The position numbers were made by a program, and so were the translations under genes. This document shows, piece by piece, positions 34,588 through 42,726 of a stretch of DNA of 64,000 nucleotides. Position 1 is the first letter of the stretch; each line of letters starts with the position of its first letter. The stretch is taken from positions 372,001 through 436,000 of the forward strand of contig NZ_AP027291.1 in assembly GCF_030295745.1 (NCBI RefSeq), in the 5' to 3' direction. The notes under the pieces were generated by a model. It made no database searches and was not told the DNA's origin. It was given only the letters and a program-made list of their open reading frames with translations. Source of the stretch: Mycolicibacterium sp. TUM20985. Lineage in GTDB: Bacteria; Actinomycetota; Actinomycetes; Mycobacteriales; Mycobacteriaceae.

Positions 34588-35298
34588 TCATCGTCGCGTC
34601 GTCGTCCCTCCGGCCGACCAGCGCAACGACCGGACCCTGGGGTCCGCGTTGACGGCACCGAGCGCCTTCTCCACGTCGGCGTCATCCCGCGTCATGGCGG
34701 ATAGCTCCGCCTGGACGTGGACTTCACCGGACGCCGAGTTGGCTTCGGAGCGAACTGAATTGAGATGGAAGCCAGGTCGGCTGACTGCGCCGACGATGGC
34801 CAACCGCACGTCGCTCTCGGCACCGGGATCGCACACCACCTCGACGAGATAGTCGGCGGCCGGCTCCTCGCGGCTTCCCCACAGATGCGCCCGGTCCATG
34901 CGCATCGCCAGCGGAAAGAGGAATCCGTTGGTGGCGACGATGACGACCGCGCCGGTGACCGCCTCGCGCCACATCCACGCCCCCGCGAGCGCGCCCACGG
35001 CGGCGGAGGCCCACAGGGTGGCAGCGGTATTCCAGCCGGTGACCGACGACCCCTGCTTCATGATCACGCCCGCGCCGAGAAAGCCGATGCCGGAGACGAT
35101 TTGAGCAGCGACCCGGGTTCGATCGCCCTCGCCGCCGAAGGAATAGGCGCCGAGGATCAGGAACAGCGCGGCCCCCATGCTGACCAGCGCCATGGTTTGA
35201 AGGCCGGCCATCCGCGATCGCCATTGGCGTTCGACGCCGATCGCCAGACCCAGGAGCGTGGCCAAACCGACCCGGCCCAGCATGTCGACGGCGATCAC
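34588..35298 (-). CDS. mgtC: MgtC/SapB family membrane protein
   Basis: A 236-residue protein with about four to five spans (GLATLLGLAIGVERQWRSRMAG, cited by ends) and the family core GAGVIMKQGSSVTGWNTAATLW. A C-terminal cytosolic ACT-like domain (about 150-230) follows. MgtC helps growth at low magnesium and inside macrophages, partly by modulating the F1Fo ATPase. No magnesium leader or riboswitch is visible upstream. Whether it is the true MgtC or one of the paralogues is not settled. Confidence 0.87.
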   Translation of the reverse strand: MIAVDMLGRVGLATLLGLAIGVERQWRSRMAGLQTMALVSMGAALFLILGAYSFGGEGDRTRVAAQIVSGIGFLGAGVIMKQGSSVTGWNTAATLWASAAVGALAGAWMWREAVTGAVVIVATNGFLFPLAMRMDRAHLWGSREEPAADYLVEVVCDPGAESDVRLAIVGAVSRPGFHLNSVRSEANSASGEVHVQAELSAMTRDDADVEKALGAVNADPRVRSLRWSAGGTTTRR

Positions 35299-35320
35299 GG
35301 TGTCGGCGTGCCCGTCATCG

Positions 35321-35632
35321 TCAGTTGCAGCCGCTCACACTAACGCGGCGCCCGTTCACTCCGATGCAGCCACTGACCGGTGGCGGCGGTGGCGGTGGCG
35401 GCGCGTAGTAGTCCTCGGGAATGGGGGCGTAGTAGTCGGGCGGCGGAACGTAGGGCGCCATCACGTCGGCCAAATTGGCGCAACCGCTGACGGAGACCCG
35501 GCGACCGGCCGACACGCACACGTCCGCGTTTGCCGGATCCGCGTCGTGGATCGTCACGAGCGTCCCGAGGGTTGCGGCGATCGCCACGGCGGCGCCTGCC
35601 CTACACGCCCAGGGCTTTGCCCATCCGCTCAT
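35321..35632 (-). CDS. Small exported protein with duplicated RRVSVSGC motif
   Basis: 103 residues. A signal peptide (SGWAKPWACRAGAAVAIAATL, approximately, ending ANA) leads to a first copy of the motif (CVSAGRRVSVSGCANL), a Pro/Tyr stretch with DYYAPIPEDYYAPPPPPPPP, and a second copy at the very end (CIGVNGRRVSVSGCN). Each copy has two cysteines eleven residues apart, so each may form its own loop. I do not recognise a family. The much longer frame up to 36535 is antisense to the dehydrogenase gene and rejected. Confidence 0.75.
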   Translation of the reverse strand: MSGWAKPWACRAGAAVAIAATLGTLVTIHDADPANADVCVSAGRRVSVSGCANLADVMAPYVPPPDYYAPIPEDYYAPPPPPPPPVSGCIGVNGRRVSVSGCN

Positions 35633-35728
35633 CGAATCGTCTCCTCGTGCCGCGTGTCCCGGATCTGAGGGCACCGTATTCCCTCGGTGACTAGATTGGG
35701 GGCTATTCACGTCTAAGGGAGGCCCACC

Positions 35729-37126
35729 ATGACCGCGACCGTTGCGACTCAGCCCAAGTACCAGGTAGTCAATCCGGCCACCGGGGAACCGGGGGAATCG
35801 TTCGACTTCGTCACCGACGCCGAGCTCGAGGCCACTTTGGCCGCATCTGCTGAGGCGTATCGCTCCTGGCGGGACCTGCCGATCGCCGAGCGCGCCCGCA
35901 TCGTCGCGCGGGTGGGCGAGCTGTTCAAGGAGCACGCCTCGCGGCTGGGTGCCATCGCCACCGAGGAGATGGGCAAGCCGCTCGAGGAATCGGTGGGTGA
36001 GGCCGACTTCTGTGGCGACATCTTCGACTACTTCGCCACCGAGGGTCCCACGCTGACGGCCGATCAGGAGATCAAGACGTTCGCCTCCGGCAAGGCCTAC
36101 GTGCAGAAGCTGCCGATCGGACCGCTGCTGGGCATCATGCCGTGGAATTACCCGTTCTATCAGATCGCTAGGTTCGCGGCCCCAAACCTGGTGTTGGGCA
36201 ACACCATCATCCTCAAGCATGCCGAGTCGGTGCCGAAGTCCGCGCTCGCCGTCCAGGAGCTCATGGACGAAGCGGGAGTGCCCGAGGGCGTGTACCGCAA
36301 CATCTTTGCGTCCTACGCCCAGATCGAGCAGATCATCGGCGACCGCCGCGTCGTCGGCGTCTCGCTGACCGGTTCGGAGCGGGCCGGCGCGGTCGTGGCG
36401 TCGATCGCGGGGCGCAACCTGAAGAAGTGCGTCCTCGAGCTCGGCGGCTCGGACCCGTACGTGGTGCTTGACTCCGATGACGTGAAGGCGTCGGCAGATC
36501 TGGCCTGGGACACCAGGATTGGCAACACCGGCCAAGCGTGTAACTCGAACAAGCGGATCATCGTGACCGATGACATCTTCGACGGTTTCGTCGAACGGCT
36601 CGTCGAGCGCGCCAAGGATCTCAAGCCAGGCGATCCGGCCGAGGCGCAGGACGGCACCTTTGCACCGCTGTCATCGCGCAAGGCGGCCGAGATCCTCGAC
36701 GAGCAGGTCAAGGACGCCGTCACCAAGGGCGCGACGCTGCACGCCGGCGGTGAGCTCGGGCAGGGACCCGCGGCGTACTACTCACCCGCGGTGCTGACCG
36801 GTATCACCAAGGAGATGAGGGCCTACCGCGAGGAGCTGTTCGGCCCGGTTGCGGTGGTGTACTCGGTGAGCAGCGACGAGGAAGCGTTGGAGTTGGCCAA
36901 CGACACCGACTACGGCCTCGGTGGCGCGGTGTTCAGCACCGACACCCAGCGCGCCGAGCAGATCGCGCGACGTCTCGAGTCCGGCATGGCGAATGTGAAC
37001 ACGCCCGCCAACGAAGGCCAGGAGGTCCCGTTCGGTGGGGTCAAGCGCAGCGGCTTCGGCCGCGAGCTCGGGCCACTGGGCATGGATGAGTTCGTCAACA
37101 AGCGGATGTACTTCGTCGCCGGCTGA
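35729..37126 (+). CDS. NAD(P)-dependent succinate-semialdehyde dehydrogenase
   Basis: A 465-residue aldehyde dehydrogenase. AAGGGAGG precedes the ATG. The cofactor region is GIMPWNYPFYQIARFAAPNL, in part, the glutamate is in LELGGSDPYVVL and the nucleophile Cys in NTGQACNSNKRIIV. The C-terminal EVPFGGVKRSGFGRELG is family-typical. It is close to GabD1-type enzymes that oxidise succinate semialdehyde, but related aldehydes cannot be excluded. It is monocistronic. Confidence 0.88.
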   Translation: MTATVATQPKYQVVNPATGEPGESFDFVTDAELEATLAASAEAYRSWRDLPIAERARIVARVGELFKEHASRLGAIATEEMGKPLEESVGEADFCGDIFDYFATEGPTLTADQEIKTFASGKAYVQKLPIGPLLGIMPWNYPFYQIARFAAPNLVLGNTIILKHAESVPKSALAVQELMDEAGVPEGVYRNIFASYAQIEQIIGDRRVVGVSLTGSERAGAVVASIAGRNLKKCVLELGGSDPYVVLDSDDVKASADLAWDTRIGNTGQACNSNKRIIVTDDIFDGFVERLVERAKDLKPGDPAEAQDGTFAPLSSRKAAEILDEQVKDAVTKGATLHAGGELGQGPAAYYSPAVLTGITKEMRAYREELFGPVAVVYSVSSDEEALELANDTDYGLGGAVFSTDTQRAEQIARRLESGMANVNTPANEGQEVPFGGVKRSGFGRELGPLGMDEFVNKRMYFVAG

Positions 37127-37282
37127 CGCGTGGCGCGGTAGCGGGTATTGATCAACCCCGCAGCAGGTATTGCGGGGAGTAGCGCTCTGGGATCCGAGTA
37201 GTTCGCCACTCTATCGGGGCGGTGGTAGCTCATTCGACGATCGTCGTGACCGAATCACGGCGACATCGAACCGAGGCCTCAG

Positions 37283-39712
37283 ATGAGCACCAACCGCAAA
37301 TCCACCAGCGCGCGCGCCGCGGCAACGCCCAAGGGGCGTGTCGCCAAGTACTCGCCGTTGAGTCCCGCCTCGACGCGCACGCTGCTCGCGGCCGTCGTGG
37401 CGGCTAGCGCGATCGTTGCCAGCACGACCGGCGGGAGCGGCGTCGGGATCGTCGGCGAGCGCCCGTCGTCCTCGTCGACCTCGAGTGACGGGCCGATTGC
37501 CGTCGCGGGCGCTCCGACCGTCTTCACGGCGTCACACACGTCGTCGAGCCCCGTGCCCGGGTCCCCGGGCGCCTCGTCGGCGTTGCTGCTGCTCGGCCTC
37601 GTGCCGCCGCCGACGACGGTGTCGGCCGACGGCTCAGTGCGCCACATCACCATCGTGCGCACGGCGTCCGGCCGGATCGGCGCGGTGTCCACGGTGTCGC
37701 GGGCAGGCGCTACGCCGAAGACCGAGGCGACGGCGCGGCGGTCGGCGTCCTCGCGGCAGTCGGCGGCGGTGCCGCCCGTGCTGCCGTCGGACTTCTCCCC
37801 GTTCGATCCAATTCTCTCGATCATCGGCATCTTCATCAGCAACGGCGCCGATGCGGCGGCCGACTGCACCGGGACCGACTGCGATGGCGGCAACGGCGGA
37901 ATCCTCTTCGGCAGCGGCGGCAGGGGCGCCAACGGTGGTATCGGCGGCCACGCCGGCCTATGGGGCAATGGCGGTGACGGCGCCGACGGCGGCAACGGCG
38001 GAGTCCTCTTCGGCAGCGGTGGCAATGGCGCCAACGGTGGCATCGGCGGCAGCGCGGGACTGTGGGGTGACGGTGGAAGAGGCGGCGACGCAACCATATT
38101 GGGCGTCACCGGTGGCAACGGCGGCGCGGCGGGCGTGTTCTTCGGTACGGGCGGCGCCGGCGGCAATGGCGGTGCCGGTGCGAACGGTGGTGATGGCGGT
38201 GTCGCCGGCGTGTTCGCCGTGGTGGGCAACGGTGGCGCGGGCGGTAACGGCGGCGCCGGCATCCGAGGTACCGATGGCGCTGACGGCGTCGACGGCAGCA
38301 AGGGTGTCGACGGTGTGAAGGGACCCAACGGCCAAGACGGGCGCGACGGAACCGCCGGTCGCAACGGCGACGACGGTCCGTCCGGCGGGCCGGGGGGCAA
38401 CGGCGCAGACGGTCCGAACGGGGTGAACGCGGGTGGCGACTCGGGCCGGGACGGCCTGCCCGGCTTCCCCACCCCGCCCGGGGTGGTGATTCCTGGTCAC
38501 CTGAACGGTCAGGACGGAGTCAGCGGCAATCCCGGTGGCGACGGGGGCGCAGGCTTCACCGACATCAGCATCGGCAACGGCAGCGCGCACGGCGGCAACG
38601 GAGGCGCCGGCGGTGTCGGCACGGGCGGCGGCAATGGTGGAAACGGCGGTAGGGGCGGTGACGCCTATGCTCCCGGTGGACCGTTCGGAGCCACCGGTGG
38701 CGACGGCGGTATGGGCGGTCGCGGCAGCGAAGGTGCGCCAGGCGCCCCCGGTGGCGCTGGGCTCGCCGGTGGCAAGGGCGGCGACGGCACGAACGGAACG
38801 GCTGCCACGTCGGCGGGCGCGGGCACCAACGGCGTCGCGGGTACTCCCGGGCAGGCCGGCACCGCCGGAACACCAGGTGTCGCAGGTACTCCCGGCATCG
38901 CGGCAGGAGCGGGCGGCAAGGGTGGCGCGGCCAGCTGGCTCGGCTTCGGCATCGGCGGGGCGGGCGGCAGCGGCGGTGCCGGTGCCAACGGCGGCACCGG
39001 TGGTACGGGTGGCACGGGTGGTGCCGGCGGGACCGGTGGCACGGGCGGCAATGCCGGCAATGGCGGTGACGGGGCGAACGGCGGCAATGCCGGCAACGGC
39101 GGCAGCGGTGGACCAGGCGGCAACGGCGGCAAGGGTGGCTCCGGAGCCGACGGCGGCAATGGCGGCAATGGGGGCCGCGGCGGTGACGGCACGGACGCCT
39201 TCGTCACGGACGGGGATGGCGGTCACGGCGGAGCGGCGGGCGCCGCGGGTGTCGCCGGTCTCGGCGGAGCGGGAGGACCGGCCGGGCCCGGCGGAAAGGG
39301 TGGTGCGGCGGGTCAGCCCGGCGCGGGCAGCCAAGGCGGTGCGGCCGGCCAGGCCGGCGCCGGGGGCACTGGCGGCGCAGGCGGCAAGGGTGGGGTGGCC
39401 GGCAGCGGTGGCGCAGCGGGTGACGGTGGCGCGGCGGGTGCAGGCGGTGGCGGCGGTCTGTTCAGCACGCCGGGACATACGGGCACGTATGGCGCCAGCG
39501 GAGCGGACGGCGCCGACGGATCGGCCGGTGCCGACGGCAAGACCGGCGGCAACGGCACCGCCGGAAGCTCCGGCACGGCGGGGTCGAACGGTGCAGGCGG
39601 CAAGACGGGTACGCCAGGGGGTGACGGCCCGTCTGGTAATCAGGGTCAACCGGGTGATCCCGGAGCCGCCGGCCAGCCCGGTGCCAAGGGGGCCGATGGC
39701 GAAGGAAAGTAG
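37283..39712 (+). CDS. PGRS-like glycine-rich surface protein without PE domain
   Basis: 809 residues. A basic N-terminus (about 30 residues) precedes a hydrophobic segment LLAAVVAASAIVAST, then a Ser/Thr/Pro-rich region to about residue 195. From there to the end it is almost pure PGRS: GGxGGx with recurrent blocks such as GGILFGSGGRGANGG and GGSAGLWGDGG. Residues about 328-402 turn collagen-like (GTDGADGVDGSKGVDG). It ends GAKGADGEGK with no C-terminal domain. M. tuberculosis PGRS regions are normally fused to an N-terminal PE domain secreted by ESX-5; that domain is absent here. A surface or matrix role is only inferred. Confidence 0.85.
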   Translation: MSTNRKSTSARAAATPKGRVAKYSPLSPASTRTLLAAVVAASAIVASTTGGSGVGIVGERPSSSSTSSDGPIAVAGAPTVFTASHTSSSPVPGSPGASSALLLLGLVPPPTTVSADGSVRHITIVRTASGRIGAVSTVSRAGATPKTEATARRSASSRQSAAVPPVLPSDFSPFDPILSIIGIFISNGADAAADCTGTDCDGGNGGILFGSGGRGANGGIGGHAGLWGNGGDGADGGNGGVLFGSGGNGANGGIGGSAGLWGDGGRGGDATILGVTGGNGGAAGVFFGTGGAGGNGGAGANGGDGGVAGVFAVVGNGGAGGNGGAGIRGTDGADGVDGSKGVDGVKGPNGQDGRDGTAGRNGDDGPSGGPGGNGADGPNGVNAGGDSGRDGLPGFPTPPGVVIPGHLNGQDGVSGNPGGDGGAGFTDISIGNGSAHGGNGGAGGVGTGGGNGGNGGRGGDAYAPGGPFGATGGDGGMGGRGSEGAPGAPGGAGLAGGKGGDGTNGTAATSAGAGTNGVAGTPGQAGTAGTPGVAGTPGIAAGAGGKGGAASWLGFGIGGAGGSGGAGANGGTGGTGGTGGAGGTGGTGGNAGNGGDGANGGNAGNGGSGGPGGNGGKGGSGADGGNGGNGGRGGDGTDAFVTDGDGGHGGAAGAAGVAGLGGAGGPAGPGGKGGAAGQPGAGSQGGAAGQAGAGGTGGAGGKGGVAGSGGAAGDGGAAGAGGGGGLFSTPGHTGTYGASGADGADGSAGADGKTGGNGTAGSSGTAGSNGAGGKTGTPGGDGPSGNQGQPGDPGAAGQPGAKGADGEGK

Positions 39713-39733
39713 CTGGCGCGCAGTGTGTTCGAC

Positions 39734-39763
39734 GATCGGCCCCTCCTCGCGGAGGGGCCGATC
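39734..39763. terminator. 13-bp hairpin between convergent genes
   Basis: GATCGGCCCCTCC (39734-39746) pairs with 39751-39763 around TCGC. It ends inside the stop codon of the polymerase gene. Stem strength and position suit a terminator for the PGRS gene, possibly bidirectional. Confidence 0.7.
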
Positions 39764-40793
39764 ACCGTTCGCCCTCGGCGCGCTTGGTACGGGCGCGCCG
39801 CTTGCCCTCGTGCATGGCGGCGACCCGCGCCACGGGAATGGTGCGGCCCTGTTCGATCAGATCGGACGGCAGCCGCTGCGGGGCGGGCATCGTCTCCGAC
39901 CACGGGTCGCGACCAACGAGGGCGTCGATCGCGGTGTGCACCGTGAAGTCCGCAGGCGTCACCCGGTCGAGGTCGGACCAGTCGACCGGGAAGGACACGG
40001 GTGTGCCCGGACGCAGTCGCGGACTGTAGGCCGCGGCGACGGTCGCGCCACCGGCCCGCGTCGAGTCGACGAACACCTTGCCGCGGCGGTCGCTGGTGAT
40101 GAAGGCGGTGGTCGCGAGGTCGGGATCCAGCGCCTCGGCGCGTGCGGCCAACGCCCGAGTCGCTGCGGCTACGTCCTCGACGGTTGCGGCCCCCTCGTTC
40201 GACTCGATGGGTACGAATACGTGAATCCCCTTGGCGCCACTGGTCTTCACCGCACCCGCGAGACCGCTGTCGGATAGCGCCCGGCGCACCAGCTGGGCGA
40301 CGGCCACCACGGCGGCGAAGTCGTCGTCACCGGGTGGATCCAGGTCGAGGATGAGATGCGTTGGCCGACCGATGGACGACACATGCTCGCTCGGCGAGCC
40401 TCGCTCGGTGTCATGCTCGCTCGGCGAGCCTCGCTCGGTGACCAAGCCCAGGGTCGGGTGGTACTCGACGGCACGTTGGTTCGCCAGCCAGAGCAGGGTT
40501 CGCCGGTCGTCGCAGAGCGCGTAGTGCACTTCGCGGTGGGAGGCCTCCGCCCAGATGGGCACGGTGCGCACCCAGTCCGGCGTGTACTTCGGGACGTTCT
40601 TCTGCATGAACGGCGCCCGGCCGCGTAGCACCCGCAGCACCGTGAGCGGCCGCCCGACGAGACCGGGCAGCAGACGATCGGCGACCGCGTCGAGGTAGTC
40701 GATCAGATCGCGTTTGGTGGCACCCGATTCCGGCGTCAGCGCCTGATCGAGGTTGGTCAGGTCGACTCCGTCGCGCTGCTCTGTGATGCCCAC
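39762..40793 (-). CDS. LigD-type polymerase domain protein (PolD-like)
   Basis: A 343-residue stand-alone archaeo-eukaryotic primase-type polymerase, like Rv3730c. Such enzymes add nucleotides, preferably ribonucleotides, during DNA end joining and gap repair. The catalytic acidic pair is in HLILDLDPPGDDDF. Other family segments are PFMQKNVPKYTPDWVRT, KTSGAKGIHVFVPI and TADAFITSD-like AFITSDRRGKVFVDSTRAG, in part. Just before the catalytic strand is a perfect duplication of ten residues (TERGSPSEHD, TERGSPSEHV), encoded by a 30-bp tandem repeat. No ligase or Ku gene lies in the window. Confidence 0.9.
   Translation of the reverse strand: MGITEQRDGVDLTNLDQALTPESGATKRDLIDYLDAVADRLLPGLVGRPLTVLRVLRGRAPFMQKNVPKYTPDWVRTVPIWAEASHREVHYALCDDRRTLLWLANQRAVEYHPTLGLVTERGSPSEHDTERGSPSEHVSSIGRPTHLILDLDPPGDDDFAAVVAVAQLVRRALSDSGLAGAVKTSGAKGIHVFVPIESNEGAATVEDVAAATRALAARAEALDPDLATTAFITSDRRGKVFVDSTRAGGATVAAAYSPRLRPGTPVSFPVDWSDLDRVTPADFTVHTAIDALVGRDPWSETMPAPQRLPSDLIEQGRTIPVARVAAMHEGKRRARTKRAEGER
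40382..40441 (-). repeat. 30-bp tandem duplication inside the polymerase gene
   Basis: Two copies at 40382-40411 and 40412-40441 differ in the last base or two. Each contains GCTCGCTCGGCGAGC, a near-palindrome. The copies keep the reading frame and insert a repeated TERGSPSEH peptide before the active-site strand. Confidence 0.9.
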
Positions 40794-40828
40794 CTCTGCA
40801 ATGCTGACACTCGTCGCGGCTCCCCGGC

Positions 40829-40834
40829 TAGCCT
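40829..40834 (+). promoter_or_regulatory. Likely -10 box, leaderless DUF1622 transcript
   Basis: TAGCCT lies 7 bp before the GTG at 40842 with no ribosome-binding site between, the same geometry as at 15630 and 29007. Confidence 0.4.
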
Positions 40835-40841
40835 CTGCGTC

Positions 40842-41231
40842 GTGGGCTTCATCGAAGGCGTCGAACTCGTCGGCAAGGTCATCGACGGCGTGGGTGTCGC
40901 GATCATCGCGGTCGGCGCGGTCGTCGCAGGTGGGATCGCCGTGGGTCGACTGGTCCGGAGGTCGCCGGATACCTACCGGTTCTTCCGCGAGACGCTGGGC
41001 CGGACGATCCTGCTCGGCCTCGAGTTCCTGGTCGCCGCGGACATCATCCGCACGGTGGCGGTCACCCCAAACGCACAGAGCGTCGCCGTCCTTGCCGGCA
41101 TCGTGGCGATCCGGACGTTCCTCAGCTTCTCCCTCGAGCTCGAGATCACCGGTCGGTGGCCGTGGCAGAACAAGCCCCGGGTGCCCGATGATCCGCCGAG
41201 TGCACGCTTGATGGACACGAATCGCGAGTGA
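40842..41231 (+). CDS. DUF1622 membrane protein
   Basis: A 129-residue protein with three predicted membrane helices (VGVAIIAVGAVVAGGIAVGRL, in part; ILLGLEFLVAADIIRTV; SVAVLAGIVAIRTFLSFSLELE, in part). The ETLGRTILLGLEFLVAADII core matches DUF1622. The function is unknown. A charged tail includes PRVPDDPPSARLMD. It is divergent from the polymerase gene, with a 48-bp gap. Confidence 0.85.
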   Translation: MGFIEGVELVGKVIDGVGVAIIAVGAVVAGGIAVGRLVRRSPDTYRFFRETLGRTILLGLEFLVAADIIRTVAVTPNAQSVAVLAGIVAIRTFLSFSLELEITGRWPWQNKPRVPDDPPSARLMDTNRE

Positions 41232-41268
41232 TGCCGAGAACGAGCGTGCAGTCGGCGGGGACGGCCGG

Positions 41269-42072
41269 CTAGGTGCCCGACGCAGTCGTCGCGATGCCCC
41301 CGTCGACCGGGATGATCGCCCCCGTTAGGTAGGAACCCGCCCGGCTGGCGAGGAATACGGCGATACCGGCCATGTCGTCGTCGCGGCCGATCCGGCGCAG
41401 TGGCGCGGACGCCGCGATCGCCTCACCGAACGCGTCGAGCGTCGCCGCCATCATCTTGGACGGGAACGGCCCTGGCGCCACCGCGTTGACGGTGATGTGC
41501 TGGGGTCCCAGTTCGCGGGCGAGCATCCGCGTCAGTTGATGCAGTGCCGCCTTGCTGCTGGCGTAGGAGTAGACGGGTAGCTGGCTGACGTGGATGCCGT
41601 CGATGCTGCCGATGTTGATGATCCGGGCGGGGTCGTCCGCGGTACCGGCCTCGCGAAGTGCGGGCACCAACGCCTGCACCAGCCAGAACGGGGACTTCAG
41701 GTTGAGGTCGATCACCTTGTCCCAGGCCGAATCCGGGAACGTGTCCAGGGGTTCGCCCCACGTCGCGCCCGCGTTGTTGACGAGGATGTCGAGCCCACCG
41801 AGCTCGGCGGTGACGAGGTCGGCGAGGCGCCGGCATTCGTCGTGCTGGGACAGGTCCGCCGGAATTGCCCGGACGTCACCGAACTCGGCGAGCTGCTCGG
41901 CCGCCTGAGTGCAGGCGTCGGCCTTGCGCGAGCTGATGACCACCCGGGCGCCGGCTTGCAGCAGGCCGCGGGCCACCATCAAGCCGATGCCCCTGGTGCC
42001 GCCGGTGACCAACGCGCGCTTGCCACTGAGGTCGAACAGCTCTGCGTGCGTGCTGGTTTGGCCGTCGGCCAT
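41269..42072 (-). CDS. Short-chain dehydrogenase/reductase, FabG-like
   Basis: A 267-residue SDR with TGGTRGIG, VNNAGATWGE, INIGSIDG (Ser) and YSYASSKAA (Tyr-Lys). The C-terminus SYLTGAIIPVDGGIA is family-typical. The ATG at 42072 is chosen over an extension to 42126. It resembles mycobacterial SDRs that act in fatty-acid or steroid side-chain metabolism, with the substrate unknown. It is monocistronic; its upstream region holds a ketoacyl-synthase remnant in the same orientation. Confidence 0.88.
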   Translation of the reverse strand: MADGQTSTHAELFDLSGKRALVTGGTRGIGLMVARGLLQAGARVVISSRKADACTQAAEQLAEFGDVRAIPADLSQHDECRRLADLVTAELGGLDILVNNAGATWGEPLDTFPDSAWDKVIDLNLKSPFWLVQALVPALREAGTADDPARIINIGSIDGIHVSQLPVYSYASSKAALHQLTRMLARELGPQHITVNAVAPGPFPSKMMAATLDAFGEAIAASAPLRRIGRDDDMAGIAVFLASRAGSYLTGAIIPVDGGIATTASGT

Positions 42073-42158
42073 CGATTGCCCTCCGTCGGTGCGGCTACAG
42101 GAGATCGATCTTCGCAGAGTTCCCACCCTCTCGGCCCATGGGGTGGTCGTCTCGTGGC

Positions 42159-42257
42159 TCAGTACTTTCCGAAGGCGAGCGCGACGCTGTGCCCGCCGAA
42201 CCCGAACGAATTGCTAATCGCATACCGGTAGTCCCCGCTGCGTGGTTCGCCTGCGAC
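42159..42257 (-). pseudogene. C-terminal remnant of a beta-ketoacyl-ACP synthase
   Basis: The minus strand encodes [14 protein letters not shown] then [18 protein letters not shown] and a TGA at 42159-42161. This is the end of KasA/KasB/FabF enzymes ([18 protein letters not shown]), including the conserved NSFGFGG and the catalytic-domain His. Upstream of VAGEPR the similarity stops within a few codons, and no other part of the synthase lies nearby. With about 32 residues left it cannot fold alone. It is therefore a truncated relic rather than a gene. The rest of 42073-42370 shows no gene. Confidence 0.8.
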
Positions 42258-42370
42258 GATCAGTGGCCCGTGCTGGACCTGCATGCCCCCTCGACGAGTC
42301 GAGCCGGAATCTCATCCAATTTCGACTATGAGACGCATGCGCTCAGTGGACCAGCGCGTATCGCCCGGGG

Positions 42371-42724
42371 GTGATCGGGCGTAACGTCACGGGGGTGTTC
42401 CGTTGCCTCGCCGTGATCGGCGCGCTGTGGGCGGGTTCGCTCGCCACCGGCGCGCCTCTCGCCGCCGCCGACCCGTCGTTCTTGGCCAGCGGCCAGTCGG
42501 CCGAGGCCGCCATCGACGTGCTCGAGGCTCAGGGCTACAACGTCCAGATCAACTGGGTCAGTGGGTTCGACACGAAATCGCTCTCGCAATGTTGGATCAC
42601 GAACGTGAACAATCCCGGCCACGAAGCGCCCACCGACGGCACGTTCGTGACCGTCTACGTCGACGTGGTGTGCCCCAACGGGGACGACGGCGGCAGCTTC
42701 GGCGTGGGTATCGGCTTCGGCTGA
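42371..42724 (+). CDS. Small secreted protein of unknown function
   Basis: 117 residues. A hydrophobic leader (FRCLAVIGALWAGSLATGAPL, approximately) ends with AAA-DPS. The mature part, SAEAAIDVLEAQGYNVQINWV then CWITNVNNPG and VTVYVDVVCPN, has two cysteines and the length and strand pattern of a single PASTA-like domain. That resemblance is an inference. A GTG at 42395 is an equally possible start. Convergent with the sensor-type lipoprotein gene, 2 bp apart. Confidence 0.75.
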   Translation: MIGRNVTGVFRCLAVIGALWAGSLATGAPLAAADPSFLASGQSAEAAIDVLEAQGYNVQINWVSGFDTKSLSQCWITNVNNPGHEAPTDGTFVTVYVDVVCPNGDDGGSFGVGIGFG

Positions 42725-42726
42725 CG

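Noticed and set aside
35321..36535. A 404-residue minus-strand protein
   Set aside because: Most of it is antisense to the aldehyde dehydrogenase; only the last 103 residues, with a signal peptide, look real.
37283..37870. PE domain at the N-terminus of the PGRS-like protein
   Set aside because: The characteristic PE helices and the YxxxD/E secretion motif are not present in the first 195 residues.
37958..39649. Long antisense frame of 563 residues opposite the PGRS gene
   Set aside because: Its Ala/Arg/Thr composition mirrors the Gly-rich repeat; there is no start signal or domain.
42159..42257. Functional small protein
   Set aside because: The sequence is the buried C-terminal strand and glycine loop of ketoacyl synthases and has no start of its own.
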